Part shown: in pieces, positions 50,831-59,566 of the stretch
How the letters are laid out: each line of letters starts with the position of its first letter
Numbering within the stretch: the stretch's first letter is position 1
From: Rugamonas fusca
Lineage (GTDB): Bacteria > Pseudomonadota > Gammaproteobacteria > Burkholderiales > Burkholderiaceae_D
Reading direction: 5' to 3'
Length of the DNA stretch: 64,000 nucleotides
Assembly: GCF_014042365.1 (NCBI RefSeq)
Contig: NZ_JACEZS010000023.1
Coordinates: 34,009-98,008 of the forward strand
Made by a program: the position numbers and the translations under genes
Notes under the pieces: model-generated
Told to the model about the DNA's origin: nothing
Databases searched by the model: none
Seen by the model: the letters and a program-made list of their open reading frames with translations, nothing else

Positions 50831-51748
50831 ATGTCGCTTTCTCCCAACCCTACGGCCGTCAAGGCTTACCTGCTCGAGCTGCAAGACCGCATCGTGCAGG
50901 CGCTCGAAACGCTGGACGGCTCGCCGTTCCGGCGCGACGCCTGGGACCGCCCCGAGGGCGGCAGCGGCATCACGCGCGTGATCGAGGAAGGCCACGTGTT
51001 CGAACGGGGCGGCTGCAACTTCTCGCACGTCAAGGGCGCGAAACTGCCGCCGTCGGCCTCGGCCCACCGTCCCGATCTGGGCGGCCAGCCATGGGAAGCG
51101 ATGGGCGTGTCGCTGGTGCTGCATCCGCGCAATCCGTACGCACCCACCGTGCACATGAACGTGCGCTTCTTCGCCACCAGCGCGGCCGACGGCACGCCCG
51201 TCTGGTGGTTCGGCGGCGGCATGGACCTGACGCCCTACTACGGCTATCAGGAAGACGCGCGCCACTTCCACCAGACTTGCTACGACGCGCTGGCACCATT
51301 TGGCGCCGACCTGCATCCGCGGTTCAAGCAGTGGTGCGACGAGTATTTCTACCTCAAGCACCGGCGCGAGGCGCGCGGCGTGGGCGGCATCTTCTTCGAT
51401 GACGTCAACGCAGGCGGCTTCGAACACTGCTTCGCCATGACGCGCAGCGTGGGCGACGCCTTCCTGACTGCCTACCTGCCGGTGCTGGAGCGGCGCAAGG
51501 ACCAGCCCTACGGCGAACGCGAACGCGATTTCCAGGCCTACCGGCGCGGGCGCTATGTGGAATTCAACCTGGTGTTCGACCGCGGCACGCTGTTTGGCCT
51601 GCAGTCGGGCGCCGGCCGCACGGAATCGATGATGATGTCGATGCCGCCGCTGGCCAAGTGGCGCTACGACTGGCAACCGGAAGCAGGCACGCCGGAAGCG
51701 GCGCTGACCACGGACTTCCTGCCGCCACGGGACTGGCTGACGACGTGA
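50831..51748 (+). CDS. hemF: Oxygen-dependent coproporphyrinogen III oxidase
   Basis: A 305-residue heme-synthesis enzyme that oxidatively decarboxylates coproporphyrinogen III to protoporphyrinogen IX. Family motifs are complete: RVIEEGHVFERGGCNFSHV, NPYAPTVHMNVRFF, WWFGGGMDLTPYYGY, FFDDVNAGGFEHCF and GRYVEFNLVFDRGTLFGL. The ATG at 50831 is the only start that fits the family; the open frame upstream is within the terminator palindrome. A TACAAT at 50795-50800 may be its -10 element. The stop overlaps nadD. Confidence 0.97.
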   Translation: MSLSPNPTAVKAYLLELQDRIVQALETLDGSPFRRDAWDRPEGGSGITRVIEEGHVFERGGCNFSHVKGAKLPPSASAHRPDLGGQPWEAMGVSLVLHPRNPYAPTVHMNVRFFATSAADGTPVWWFGGGMDLTPYYGYQEDARHFHQTCYDALAPFGADLHPRFKQWCDEYFYLKHRREARGVGGIFFDDVNAGGFEHCFAMTRSVGDAFLTAYLPVLERRKDQPYGERERDFQAYRRGRYVEFNLVFDRGTLFGLQSGAGRTESMMMSMPPLAKWRYDWQPEAGTPEAALTTDFLPPRDWLTT

Positions 51749-52398
51749 CGCGCCGTATCGCACTGCTGGGAGGCAGTTTCGATCCGGTCCATGTCGGTCA
51801 TGTCGCGCTTGGCGCCCATTTCACCCACTTGCTGCAAACGGATCAGCTGCGCGTGATCCCGGCCGGCAGCCCGTGGCAGAAATCCACGCTGCAGGCCACG
51901 CCGCGCCAGCGGGCCGAGATGGTGAAGCTGGCCTTCGCGGACCAGCCGTTCCCGGTGCAGGTGGACCTGCAGGAAATCGAACGCAGCGAACAGGGGCAGC
52001 CGACCTACACCGTCGACACCCTGCGCACGCTGCGCCAGGAACTGGGCCCGCAAGCGTCGATCGCCTTCCTGATGGGCGCCGACCAGCTGCAGAACTTCGG
52101 CACCTGGCGCGACTGGCGAAGCTTGTTCGACTACGCCCACTTCTGCGTGGCGGCCCGCCCCGGCTTCGCGCTCGACAGCCTGGCGCCGGACGTGGCGGCG
52201 GAATTCACGCGCCGGCTGGGCAGCCCTGAACAAATCCGCAACACCCCGCACGGTCTGACGTATCTGGCACAGGACTTTGCGGTCGATATCTCCGCCACCC
52301 AGATACGTGCGGCATTACAACGGGGGGAGCAGGCAAATTCGCTTATCTCCCCGCGAGTGCTAGACTATATTGAACAACATAATTTATACAAAAGCTAA
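51745..52398 (+). CDS. nadD: Nicotinate-nucleotide adenylyltransferase
   Basis: A 217-residue cytosolic enzyme joining ATP and nicotinate mononucleotide to give deamido-NAD. The nucleotidyltransferase motif GGSFDPVHVGHVALG and the second motif ISATQIRAAL are present, and the end SLISPRVLDYIEQHNLYK is typical. I chose the GTG at 51745, which overlaps the hemF stop (GTGA), so translation is coupled; any longer frame would reach into hemF. Confidence 0.96.
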   Translation: MTRRIALLGGSFDPVHVGHVALGAHFTHLLQTDQLRVIPAGSPWQKSTLQATPRQRAEMVKLAFADQPFPVQVDLQEIERSEQGQPTYTVDTLRTLRQELGPQASIAFLMGADQLQNFGTWRDWRSLFDYAHFCVAARPGFALDSLAPDVAAEFTRRLGSPEQIRNTPHGLTYLAQDFAVDISATQIRAALQRGEQANSLISPRVLDYIEQHNLYKS

Positions 52399-53076
52399 AT
52401 GGACATCAAAAAACTGCAATCCCTCGTCGTTGACGCCCTCGAAGACGTCAAGGCCCAAGACATCGTCCTGTTCGACACCACCCACCTGACCAGCCTGTTC
52501 GACCGCATCGCCATCGCCTCCGGCACCTCCAACCGGCAGACCAAGGCGCTGGCCGCGTCCGTGCGCGACAAGGTCAAGGAAGCCGGCGGCGACGTGTACG
52601 GCATGGAAGGCGAGGACACCGGCGAATGGGTGCTGGTGGACCTGGGCGACATGATCGTCCACATCATGCAGGCCCCGATCCGCGCCTACTACCGCCTGGA
52701 AGAAATCTGGGGCGACAAGCCGGTCAAGCTGGGCGCCGCCAAGCGCGCCAAGAAGACCGACGCCGACGCGGCGCCGAAGAAAACCAGCGGCCACCTGGCC
52801 GCTTCCAAGGCCGCCGTGGAAGCCACGCCGGTCGTGGAGAAAAAGGCTCCGGCCAGGAAAGCCGCCGCCAAGCCAGCGGCCGAGAAGAAGCCGGCCGCCA
52901 AGAAGGTCGCTGCCCCGGCCGGCAAAGTGGTCAAGGTCGCCAAGTCCAAGAGCGCCACGGCCGCCGCCGCCGAACTGAAAAAGCTGCCACCGAAGCCGAA
53001 AGCCCCGAAAGCGGCCGCCGACAAGGAAGCCCCGGCCAAGACCGTGATCAAGCGCGTCAAGAAAGTGGCCGAGTAA
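52399..53076 (+). CDS. rsfS: Ribosomal silencing factor RsfS with long basic tail
   Basis: A 225-residue protein; the family core is only residues 1-115 (LVVDALEDVKAQDIVLFDTT, ASGTSNRQTKALAAS, GEWVLVDLGDMIVHIMQ, YRLEEIWGD). It binds uL14 on the 50S subunit and blocks subunit joining in starvation. The remaining roughly 110 residues are a Lys/Ala/Pro-rich tail with repeated AAK and PAK units, resembling histone H1 C-termini, which may add RNA or ribosome affinity. The ATG directly follows the nadD TAA with no gap. Confidence 0.93.
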   Translation: MDIKKLQSLVVDALEDVKAQDIVLFDTTHLTSLFDRIAIASGTSNRQTKALAASVRDKVKEAGGDVYGMEGEDTGEWVLVDLGDMIVHIMQAPIRAYYRLEEIWGDKPVKLGAAKRAKKTDADAAPKKTSGHLAASKAAVEATPVVEKKAPARKAAAKPAAEKKPAAKKVAAPAGKVVKVAKSKSATAAAAELKKLPPKPKAPKAAADKEAPAKTVIKRVKKVAE

Positions 53077-53082
53077 GGGTCG

Positions 53083-53553
53083 ATGCAGCTGATCATCGCG
53101 GCCGTCGGCCACAAGATGCCGGCCTGGATCGAGGCCGGCTACGCTGAATACGCCAAGCGCATGCCGCCGGAACTGCGCATCGTGCTCAAGGAAATCAAGC
53201 CGGTCGAGCGTTCCGGCAGCAAGACGGCCGCCACCGCCATGGCGCTCGAACGCGAGCGCATCGAGGCGGTGCTGCCCAAGTCGGTGCGCATCATCGCGCT
53301 CGACGAGCGCGGCAAGGACCTGACTTCCGTGGGCCTGGCCAGGCAACTGGAAACGTGGCAGCAGGATGGCCGCGACACGGCCTTCCTGATCGGCGGCGCG
53401 GACGGCCTCGATCCCGAGCTGAAAGCCCGCGCCGAAGGCCTGATCCGCATCTCCAGCATGACCCTGCCGCACGGCATGGTGCGCGTGATGCTGGCCGAGC
53501 AGCTGTACCGGGCCTGGTCGATCACGCAGAACCACCCTTACCATCGGGTCTGA
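53083..53553 (+). CDS. rlmH: 23S rRNA (pseudouridine1915-N3)-methyltransferase
   Basis: A 156-residue SPOUT methyltransferase of normal length. Signatures are MQLIIAAVGHKMPAWIEAGY, FLIGGADGLDPELKARA for the SAM-binding knot and SSMTLPHGMVRVMLAEQLYRAWSI at the C-terminus. It methylates pseudouridine 1915 in helix 69 of the large ribosomal subunit. The start is 6 bases after rsfS in the same operon, so two ribosome-related functions are paired. Confidence 0.97.
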   Translation: MQLIIAAVGHKMPAWIEAGYAEYAKRMPPELRIVLKEIKPVERSGSKTAATAMALERERIEAVLPKSVRIIALDERGKDLTSVGLARQLETWQQDGRDTAFLIGGADGLDPELKARAEGLIRISSMTLPHGMVRVMLAEQLYRAWSITQNHPYHRV

Positions 53554-53571
53554 CGTCACTATAATAAAACA

Positions 53572-54192
53572 ATGAAACCGGTCGACAAGAAGATCTACCT
53601 CGCCTCGAAAAGCCCGCGCCGGCGCGAATTGCTGCGCCAGATCGGCATCGACTTCGAACTGCTGCTGTTGCGCAGCGACGGCCCGCGCGGCGCCGACGTG
53701 ACCGAGGAAGTGCTGCCGGGCGAGGCGCCGGCCGTCTACGTGGCCCGCGTGGCGCGCGAAAAGGCGGCCTTCGCCTACAGCCTGCTGCACCGGCGCCACC
53801 TGACGCCGCGCGCCGTGCTCAGCGCCGACACCACCGTCACCATCGACGGCGAGATCCTCGGCAAGCCGGCCAATCCCAATGAAGCGAAAGCCATGCTGCG
53901 CCGGCTGTCCGGCCGCACCCACCAGGTACTGACCTCGGTGGCCGTGCACCACGCCGACTTCACCGGCCAGGTGACGCAAGTGTCGGACGTGCGCTTCTGC
54001 CCCCTGAGCGAAGCGGCCATCGACGCCTATTGCGCCACCCAGGAACCGTACGACAAGGCCGGCGGCTACGGCATCCAGGGCCTGGCGGCCCAGTTCATCG
54101 AACATATCGAAGGCAGCCACTCCGGCATCATGGGCCTGCCCCTGTTCGAAACGGCCCAGCTCTTGCGCCAGGCCGGCCTGCCCCTGCCCTGA
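53572..54192 (+). CDS. maf: Maf-family nucleoside triphosphate pyrophosphatase
   Basis: A 206-residue Maf protein. SKSPRRRELLRQIGIDF at the N-terminus, the active-site segment LSADTTVTIDGEILGKP, the SGRTHQVLTSVAV stretch and DKAGGYGIQGLAAQFIEHIEG are diagnostic; the pattern fits the dTTP/UTP-hydrolysing (YhdE-like) subgroup. It removes pyrophosphate from non-canonical or excess nucleotides. The start is 18 bases after rlmH. Confidence 0.94.
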   Translation: MKPVDKKIYLASKSPRRRELLRQIGIDFELLLLRSDGPRGADVTEEVLPGEAPAVYVARVAREKAAFAYSLLHRRHLTPRAVLSADTTVTIDGEILGKPANPNEAKAMLRRLSGRTHQVLTSVAVHHADFTGQVTQVSDVRFCPLSEAAIDAYCATQEPYDKAGGYGIQGLAAQFIEHIEGSHSGIMGLPLFETAQLLRQAGLPLP

Positions 54193-54412
54193 CCTGCCGC
54201 ACCTGCGGCACCGCCCCGCAGTGCTGCGCCCCGTACTGCCCGCCGCGGCGGCCCCGCCATGCCGCGCCATCATGCTATCCATGGGCGCGGCGACGGCTCG
54301 TGCCGTGGCGCGCCGCCGCGCCCTGTGGCGTCACTGCCATGTTGCGATGATGGCTAACCGTGTATGATCGCCATGCGCGCCCATCAACCACAGAAAAGCA
54401 AGTGACTGACGC

Positions 54413-55876
54413 ATGAATGAAGACATCCTGATCAACATCACCCCGCAGGAGACGCGGGTCGCCCTCATCGTCCAGGGCGCCGTGCAGGAACTGCACATCG
54501 AGCGCACGCTCACGCGCGGCCTGGCCGGCAACGTCTATTCCGGCAAGGTGGTGCGGGTGCTGCCGGGCATGCAGTCAGCCTTCATCGACATCGGCCTGGA
54601 GCGGGCCGCCTTCCTGCACGTGGCCGACATCTGGGAAGCCCGCCCGCACGACGGCCAGAACGCCGCCCCCACCCCGATCGAAAAAATCCTGTTCGACGGC
54701 CAGGTGCTGACGGTGCAGGTGATCAAGGACCCGATCGGCACCAAGGGCGCCCGCCTGTCGACCCAGATCTCCATCGCCGGGCGCATGCTGGTCTACCTGC
54801 CGCAGGACTCGCACATCGGCATCTCGCAGAAGATTGAAAAGGAAGCGGACCGCGAAGCGCTGCGCGCGCGCCTGCAAGGCCTGCTGCCGGCCGATGAAAA
54901 GGGCGGCTACATCGTGCGCACCCAGGCCGAGGAAGCGACCGACGCCGACATCGCGGCCGACGTCGAATACCTGCGCAAGACCTGGGCCGCCATCACCAAC
55001 GGCGCCCGCACCAAGCCCGCCACCACGCTGCTGCACCAGGACCTGAGCCTGGCCCAGCGCGTGCTGCGCGACTTCGTGCACGAGGAGACGGCCACCATCC
55101 AGGTCGACTCGCGCGAGAACTACATCGCCCTGTCCGGGTTCGCCCAGACCTACACCCCCAGCGTGCTGCCACGGCTGCAGCACTACACGGGCGAACGCCC
55201 GCTGTTCGATCTGTACGGCGTGGAGGAGGAAATCCTGCGCGCGCTGGGGCGGCGGGTGGACCTCAAGTCGGGCGGCTATCTGATCGTCGACCAGACCGAG
55301 GCCATGACCACCATCGACGTCAACACGGGCGGCTTCGTGGGCGGGCGCAACTTCGCCGACACCATCTTCAAGACCAACCTGGAAGCGGCGCACGCCATCG
55401 CCCGCCAGCTGCGGCTGCGCAACCTGGGCGGCATCATCATCCTCGACTTCATCGACATGGAGAACAACGAGCACCGCAACGCCGTGCTGGCCGAGCTGAA
55501 AAAGACCTTGTCGCGCGACCGCACCAAGGTCTCCGTGTCGGGCTTCTCGGCGCTGGGGCTGGTGGAGATGACGCGCAAGCGCACCCGCGAATCGCTGGCC
55601 CACATCCTGTGCGAACCGTGCCCCGCGTGCGGCGGCAAGGGCCAGGTCAAGACCTCGCGCACCATCTGCTACGAAATCCTGCGCGAACTGCTGCGCGAAG
55701 CCAAGCAGTTCAACCCGCGCGAATTCCGCATCCTCGCCTCGCAGGAAGTGGTGGACCTGTTCCTGGAGGAGGAATCGCAGCACCTGGCCATGCTGGGCGA
55801 CTTCATCGGCAAGAAAATCTCGCTGCAGGTGGAATCGGCCTACCATCAGGAGCAGTACGACGTGATCCTGATGTAA
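54413..55876 (+). CDS. rng: Ribonuclease G
   Basis: A 487-residue RNase G, the usual length. The S1 domain starts NVYSGKVVRVLPGMQSAFIDI, the catalytic DNase I-like region carries TIDVNTGGFVGGRNFADTIF and LDFIDMENNEHRNAVL (metal-binding Asp residues), and the Zn-link is CEPCPACGGKG. It processes the 5' end of 16S rRNA and degrades mRNA. A gap of 220 bases separates it from maf; no gene is seen there, only a weak TTGCGA...TATGAT pair (54342-54368, spacer 15). It is the last gene of the housekeeping run. Confidence 0.96.
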   Translation: MNEDILINITPQETRVALIVQGAVQELHIERTLTRGLAGNVYSGKVVRVLPGMQSAFIDIGLERAAFLHVADIWEARPHDGQNAAPTPIEKILFDGQVLTVQVIKDPIGTKGARLSTQISIAGRMLVYLPQDSHIGISQKIEKEADREALRARLQGLLPADEKGGYIVRTQAEEATDADIAADVEYLRKTWAAITNGARTKPATTLLHQDLSLAQRVLRDFVHEETATIQVDSRENYIALSGFAQTYTPSVLPRLQHYTGERPLFDLYGVEEEILRALGRRVDLKSGGYLIVDQTEAMTTIDVNTGGFVGGRNFADTIFKTNLEAAHAIARQLRLRNLGGIIILDFIDMENNEHRNAVLAELKKTLSRDRTKVSVSGFSALGLVEMTRKRTRESLAHILCEPCPACGGKGQVKTSRTICYEILRELLREAKQFNPREFRILASQEVVDLFLEEESQHLAMLGDFIGKKISLQVESAYHQEQYDVILM

Positions 55877-55882
55877 GAAACC

Positions 55883-55930
55883 GGTGTCAGGTCTGTCAAA
55901 TGGACAAAAATGGAACGAAGTTTGATTTTC
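55883..55930 (+). repeat. Solo copy of the GGTGTCAGGTCTGTCA repeat arm
   Basis: The 16 bases at 55883-55898 are identical to the left arm of the 7389-7557 element including one extra 5' G, followed by TGGACA where that element has CGGACA. No partner arm is found downstream, so this is a partial or decayed copy placed right after the rng stop. Confidence 0.7.
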
Positions 55931-55982
55931 GTTGTCCCATTGCCGGAACTGACTTTTCCCAACTGGAACCGCCCTCCCCCAC

Positions 55983-56864
55983 ATGACCGCCACAGACGTC
56001 AGCCACACCAAGCTCCTGCCCTGGAACCAGTACCGGGACCAGCAACCCGCCGACGCGCTCAAGACCATCTACGACCACGCCAACAGTACCTGCGCCGCCA
56101 TCCGCGGCTGGTACTGGTCCAGCATCGCCGTCAAGCGCCGCATCTCGTGGTGGGTGCGTGGCGCCACCTTCTTGCTGCTGATCGTCGGCTCGCTGCTGCC
56201 GGTGGCGGCCGGCTTCAGCGATGCCAGCGCGCAACGGCTGCTGTGTACGCAAAGCGGCGTGGTGGCGCTGGCCCTGGCCGGCCTGCTGCAGGGGGCCGAC
56301 CGCATCTTCGGCTGGTCCAGCGGCTGGCTGCGCTACATCACCACCGTGGTCGCCATCGAGAACCGCAGCCGCCGCTTCGAGCTCGAATGGGCCGGCTACC
56401 TGCTGACCGGCCATGGCGCGCTGGACGACGCCGACGTGCGCGCCCTGTTCGAGCTGGCCCGCCAGTACGAGGACGACACGCTGCGCCTGCAGGCGGAGGA
56501 AACGAGCCAGTGGGCGGCCGAATTCAGCACCAGCATGACGGCCCTGGGCGAGGCCATCCGCGCCCAGCGCGACGCGGGCGACAAGGCGCTGGACGCGGTG
56601 CGCGTCTCGGTCATGGCTGGCCGCGCCAGCGGCGCCATCGAACTGGCGCTGAGCCACAAGGATGGCCAGGTGCAGACGGTCGATATCGGCCTGGACGACG
56701 AGGCGCCGCAGCCATTCACGGGCACCATCTGGTCCTGCGTGAACGTGGCGCCGGGCCAGCACCGGCTACGGCTGGCCACGCGCGGCACGCCGTCGCTGTC
56801 GCTCGACAAGGCGGTCCATGTGCGGCCCGACGCCATCACCACGGTGGAAATGACGCTGACCTGA
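55983..56864 (+). CDS. SLATT-like two-helix membrane protein with C-terminal beta domain
   Basis: A 293-residue protein. The N-terminal half resembles the SLATT (SMODS/SLOG-associating 2TM effector) type: a helix with GWYWSSIAVKRRISWWVRG, membrane helices at about 60-78 and 92-106, then FGWSSGWLRYITTVVAIENR and a cytoplasmic helical tail (about 125-205, Glu/Ala-rich). The last 80 residues are beta-rich (GAIELALSHKDGQVQTVDIG and APGQHRLRLATRGT), similar in style to PEGA-like sandwich modules. SLATT proteins are proposed pore-forming effectors in nucleotide-signalled antiviral systems. No nucleotidyltransferase, SLOG or other defence gene is adjacent, so that role is only a hypothesis. Confidence 0.65.
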   Translation: MTATDVSHTKLLPWNQYRDQQPADALKTIYDHANSTCAAIRGWYWSSIAVKRRISWWVRGATFLLLIVGSLLPVAAGFSDASAQRLLCTQSGVVALALAGLLQGADRIFGWSSGWLRYITTVVAIENRSRRFELEWAGYLLTGHGALDDADVRALFELARQYEDDTLRLQAEETSQWAAEFSTSMTALGEAIRAQRDAGDKALDAVRVSVMAGRASGAIELALSHKDGQVQTVDIGLDDEAPQPFTGTIWSCVNVAPGQHRLRLATRGTPSLSLDKAVHVRPDAITTVEMTLT

Positions 56865-56882
56865 ACGCTCCCACAGAACAAC

Positions 56883-56914
56883 AACGGCCCGGACGCTCGC
56901 GCGGCCGGGCCGTT
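56883..56914. terminator. Bidirectional terminator between convergent genes
   Basis: AACGGCCCGG (56883-56892) and CCGGGCCGTT (56905-56914) form a perfect 10-bp stem with a 12-base loop between the SLATT-like gene and the convergent PEP-CTERM gene. Confidence 0.75.
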
Positions 56915-56953
56915 TGGTCTGCCCGCGCCCCATCGGGGCCGGGCGTCATGCTG

Positions 56954-57562
56954 TTACTTGGCCGCTTTGCGACGCGCCACGAAGGCCACCAGGCCCAGGC
57001 CGGCCAGCAGCATGCCGTAGGTTTCCGGTTCCGGCACGGCCGAGGTCAGCGAGACCTTGTCGATCGAGGTGCCATAGCTGTCGCTGGTGCCGACGGCGAA
57101 GAAGCTCAGCTTGGTGCCGCCCTGGTTGCCCAGCACGTCGAACGACTTGATGGTCCATTCCTTGGCGTTGTTGAACACGCCCAGGTTCTGGCTGCCCCAG
57201 AACACTTGCACGCCCTGCGACGACGATGGTACGCCGGCGCGGTCTTCGAACGCGAAGCTCAGCGTGTAGTGCTTGCCGGCCACGTCGTTCACTTGCTGCC
57301 ACATGGAGCTGTTGGCGGTGGTGTCCAGTTCCACGAAATTCTTGCCGTCGAAGGCGCTGCCGGCCACGTTGTCGCGCAGCTCGATGCCCGTCTTGTTGGC
57401 GCCATGCCAGCCGATCAAGTTGTTGTAGATGCCCCAGGTGCCGGAGGCTTGCAGGTTCTGCTCGAAGCTGCCATTGGAGATCAGCTCGGTGGCGGCATGG
57501 CTGCTGCCGGCGGCGAAGATGGCGGCGGCGGCGAACGACTTGAGGATGGTGGCAAATTTCAT
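56954..57562 (-). CDS. PEP-CTERM sorting-signal secreted protein
   Basis: A 202-residue exported protein. The signal peptide is residues 1-23 (cut after SSHA). The mature domain begins ELISNGSFEQNLQASGTWGIY and is a beta-sandwich typical of DUF642/carbohydrate-binding-like PEP-CTERM proteins. The C-terminus has the complete sorting signal: VPEPETYGMLLAGLGLVAFV then ARRKAAK, that is the PEP motif, a membrane helix and a basic end. It would be processed by an exosortase/XrtA system and linked to exopolysaccharide or biofilm functions; no exosortase gene lies in the window. The upstream region (57563-57660) is A/T-rich and likely holds its promoter. Confidence 0.92.
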   Translation of the reverse strand: MKFATILKSFAAAAIFAAGSSHAATELISNGSFEQNLQASGTWGIYNNLIGWHGANKTGIELRDNVAGSAFDGKNFVELDTTANSSMWQQVNDVAGKHYTLSFAFEDRAGVPSSSQGVQVFWGSQNLGVFNNAKEWTIKSFDVLGNQGGTKLSFFAVGTSDSYGTSIDKVSLTSAVPEPETYGMLLAGLGLVAFVARRKAAK

Positions 57563-57763
57563 GTGGTTTTCCCTGTCTGTTTATTTATCGTTTATTTATT
57601 GCTAATTATTGTTTCCTAAAAGACAGTGCAATTATATCGATTGCAATTTATTTTGCCACTTGAATCAGCAAAACCGAAGAAACCCTCTAATTTTCGCGGA
57701 TGCGCCGCGCGGGCGGCAAACGGAGTAAGCTGCCGTTATTGTCCATTCCGCGCACAGGCCGCC

Positions 57764-58465
57764 ATGGCACCCCTATCCGCCGTCCCGGACGGCGCCTACA
57801 GCGAAGGACGGCTGTACGCGCGGCCCCATCCGCCCACCGCCGCGCCCACCATCGCGCCCGGGCTGCACACCCTGGTCTTTCCGAACGGGCGGGAAACCCT
57901 GTTCTTCGCGCCGGAGCGGCCCGACCCGCAGGGCGCGCCGCTGCTGTTGCTGCTGCATGGCGCCTGCCGGCGCGATGGCGGCGCGGAGGCCACCGCCCTG
58001 GGGCACGCCATGCTGCGCGGCACGTTCCTGCTGGCGCCGCGCGCCCGCGACACGTCCTGGGATTTGCTGCGCGGCGGTTTTGGCCCGGACCTGTCCTTCA
58101 TCGACCTGCTGCTGAGCTGGACCATGCAGCACTACGCCATCGCGCCCGCCGCGCTGGCCATCGCCGGCTTCTCGGACGGCGCCTCGTACGCACTGTCGGT
58201 GGGACTGGCCAACGGCGACCTGTTCGGCGACATCCTCGCGTTCTCGCCCGGCTTTTCCCGGCCGCTGCGCATCGCCGGCCAGCCCCGCGTGTTCATCGCC
58301 CATGGCGCGGCCGACGCCGTGCTGCCCGTGCAACGGGGACAGCAGATCGCGCGCGACCTGACGGCGGCCGGCTACGCGGTGGCATTCGAGCAGTTCGCGG
58401 GCGGCCATACGGTGCCGCCCCAGGTCGCCGTGGACGCGCTGGGACGGCTGGACGGCATGCCTTAG
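57764..58465 (+). CDS. Alpha/beta-hydrolase (phospholipase/carboxylesterase-like)
   Basis: A 233-residue esterase. An oxyanion-hole segment LLLLLHGACRRDG, the nucleophile elbow GFSDGASYALSVG (Ser in GxSxG), an acid probably in HGAADAVLPVQRG, and the catalytic His in FAGGHTVPP are all in place. There is no signal peptide, so it is cytosolic. The substrate is unknown; the fold is that of the phospholipase/carboxylesterase and PHB-depolymerase-like families. The ATG at 57764 begins the conserved sequence; an open frame extends upstream without support. Confidence 0.82.
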   Translation: MAPLSAVPDGAYSEGRLYARPHPPTAAPTIAPGLHTLVFPNGRETLFFAPERPDPQGAPLLLLLHGACRRDGGAEATALGHAMLRGTFLLAPRARDTSWDLLRGGFGPDLSFIDLLLSWTMQHYAIAPAALAIAGFSDGASYALSVGLANGDLFGDILAFSPGFSRPLRIAGQPRVFIAHGAADAVLPVQRGQQIARDLTAAGYAVAFEQFAGGHTVPPQVAVDALGRLDGMP

Positions 58466-58504
58466 GGAGCCTGCAGGTGGCCCGGGCGGGACTGCAACGG
58501 GAAA

Positions 58505-59566
58505 TTAACGGGAAATGGCGGCCAGCATCGGCTGCAGGCTTTGCCAGGCCGTGGCCGGCAGCAGCTTGCGCATGCAATCCTGGTGCCCCAGCGGACATTC
58601 GCGCTGCCGGCACGGCGCGCACTCCAGACGCAGCGACAGCGAAGCGGCGAGGTCGGAGAACGGCGGCGCGTGGTCGGGATCGGTGGGCCCGTACAGGGCC
58701 AGCACGGGCCGGTTCAGGGCCGAGGCGATGTGCAGCAAGCCCGAATCGTTGGCCACCACGGCCGCCGCGCGCGCGATCAGGGCCACGGCCTCGGCCAGGC
58801 TGGTGGCGCCGGCCAGGTTGACGATGGCGTCCACGCCGCCGGCCGCGGCCCGCACGGCGTCGCATACTTCCCGGTCCTTGGGGGAACCGAGCAGCGCGAT
58901 CTGGGCGTGCGGATGGGCCGCCAGCACGGCCTGGGCCAGGCTGGCGAAGTGTTCGGCCGGCCAGCGCTTGGCGCCGCCAAATTCCGCACCGGGCGCGAAC
59001 GCCAGCAGCGGCCGGTCCAGGTCCAGCCCCGCGCGCGCACAGGCGGCCGCGATCTGGTCGGCGCTGGCCCGCAGCGCCGGGCGCGGCAGGGCCGCGCGCC
59101 AGGCGGGCGCCTGGCTGGCCACGGGCGCCTCGGACAAGGCGGCGTAAAACGCCACCATGGGCCGGGGCGGCTGTTCGTCGTGGTGCATCACGTTGATCAG
59201 GCCATGCCGGCTTTCGCCCTTGTAGCCGACCCGGCGCGCAATGCCGGCCAGCCACGGGATCAGCGCGAACTTGAGCGTGTTGGGCAGCACGTAGGCATCC
59301 GCGTAGCCGCGCCGGCGCAGCGCGCGCGCGTACTTCCACCGTTCGCGCAGTTGCAGCGCGCCGTGCCGGAACGGGGTCTCCAGCACCTCGTCCACTTCGG
59401 CCATCTGGCGCCACACGGGCGACACGGACGGCGGCGCCAGCACGTCGATGGGGCGCTCCGGATGGGCCGCCCGCAAGCGCCGCAGCAAGGGCTGGGCCAT
59501 CACGGCGTCGCCGATCCAGTTGGGGGAAATGACGAGGGTGCGCAAGGGCGCCGCTGGCGTGCTCAT
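58505..59566 (-). CDS. waaF: Lipopolysaccharide heptosyltransferase II
   Basis: A 353-residue GT9 enzyme that adds the second L-glycero-D-manno-heptose to the LPS inner core from ADP-heptose at the cytoplasmic face. Signatures: LVISPNWIGDAVMAQPLLRRL, GYKGESRHGLIN, FAPGAEFGGAKRWPAEHFA, VVANDSGLLHIASALNRPVLALYGPTDP and the Cys cluster ECAPCRQRECPLGHQDCM. The start overlaps the stop of the second GT9 gene (ATGA), so the two are coupled. Confidence 0.93.
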   Translation of the reverse strand: MSTPAAPLRTLVISPNWIGDAVMAQPLLRRLRAAHPERPIDVLAPPSVSPVWRQMAEVDEVLETPFRHGALQLRERWKYARALRRRGYADAYVLPNTLKFALIPWLAGIARRVGYKGESRHGLINVMHHDEQPPRPMVAFYAALSEAPVASQAPAWRAALPRPALRASADQIAAACARAGLDLDRPLLAFAPGAEFGGAKRWPAEHFASLAQAVLAAHPHAQIALLGSPKDREVCDAVRAAAGGVDAIVNLAGATSLAEAVALIARAAAVVANDSGLLHIASALNRPVLALYGPTDPDHAPPFSDLAASLSLRLECAPCRQRECPLGHQDCMRKLLPATAWQSLQPMLAAISR

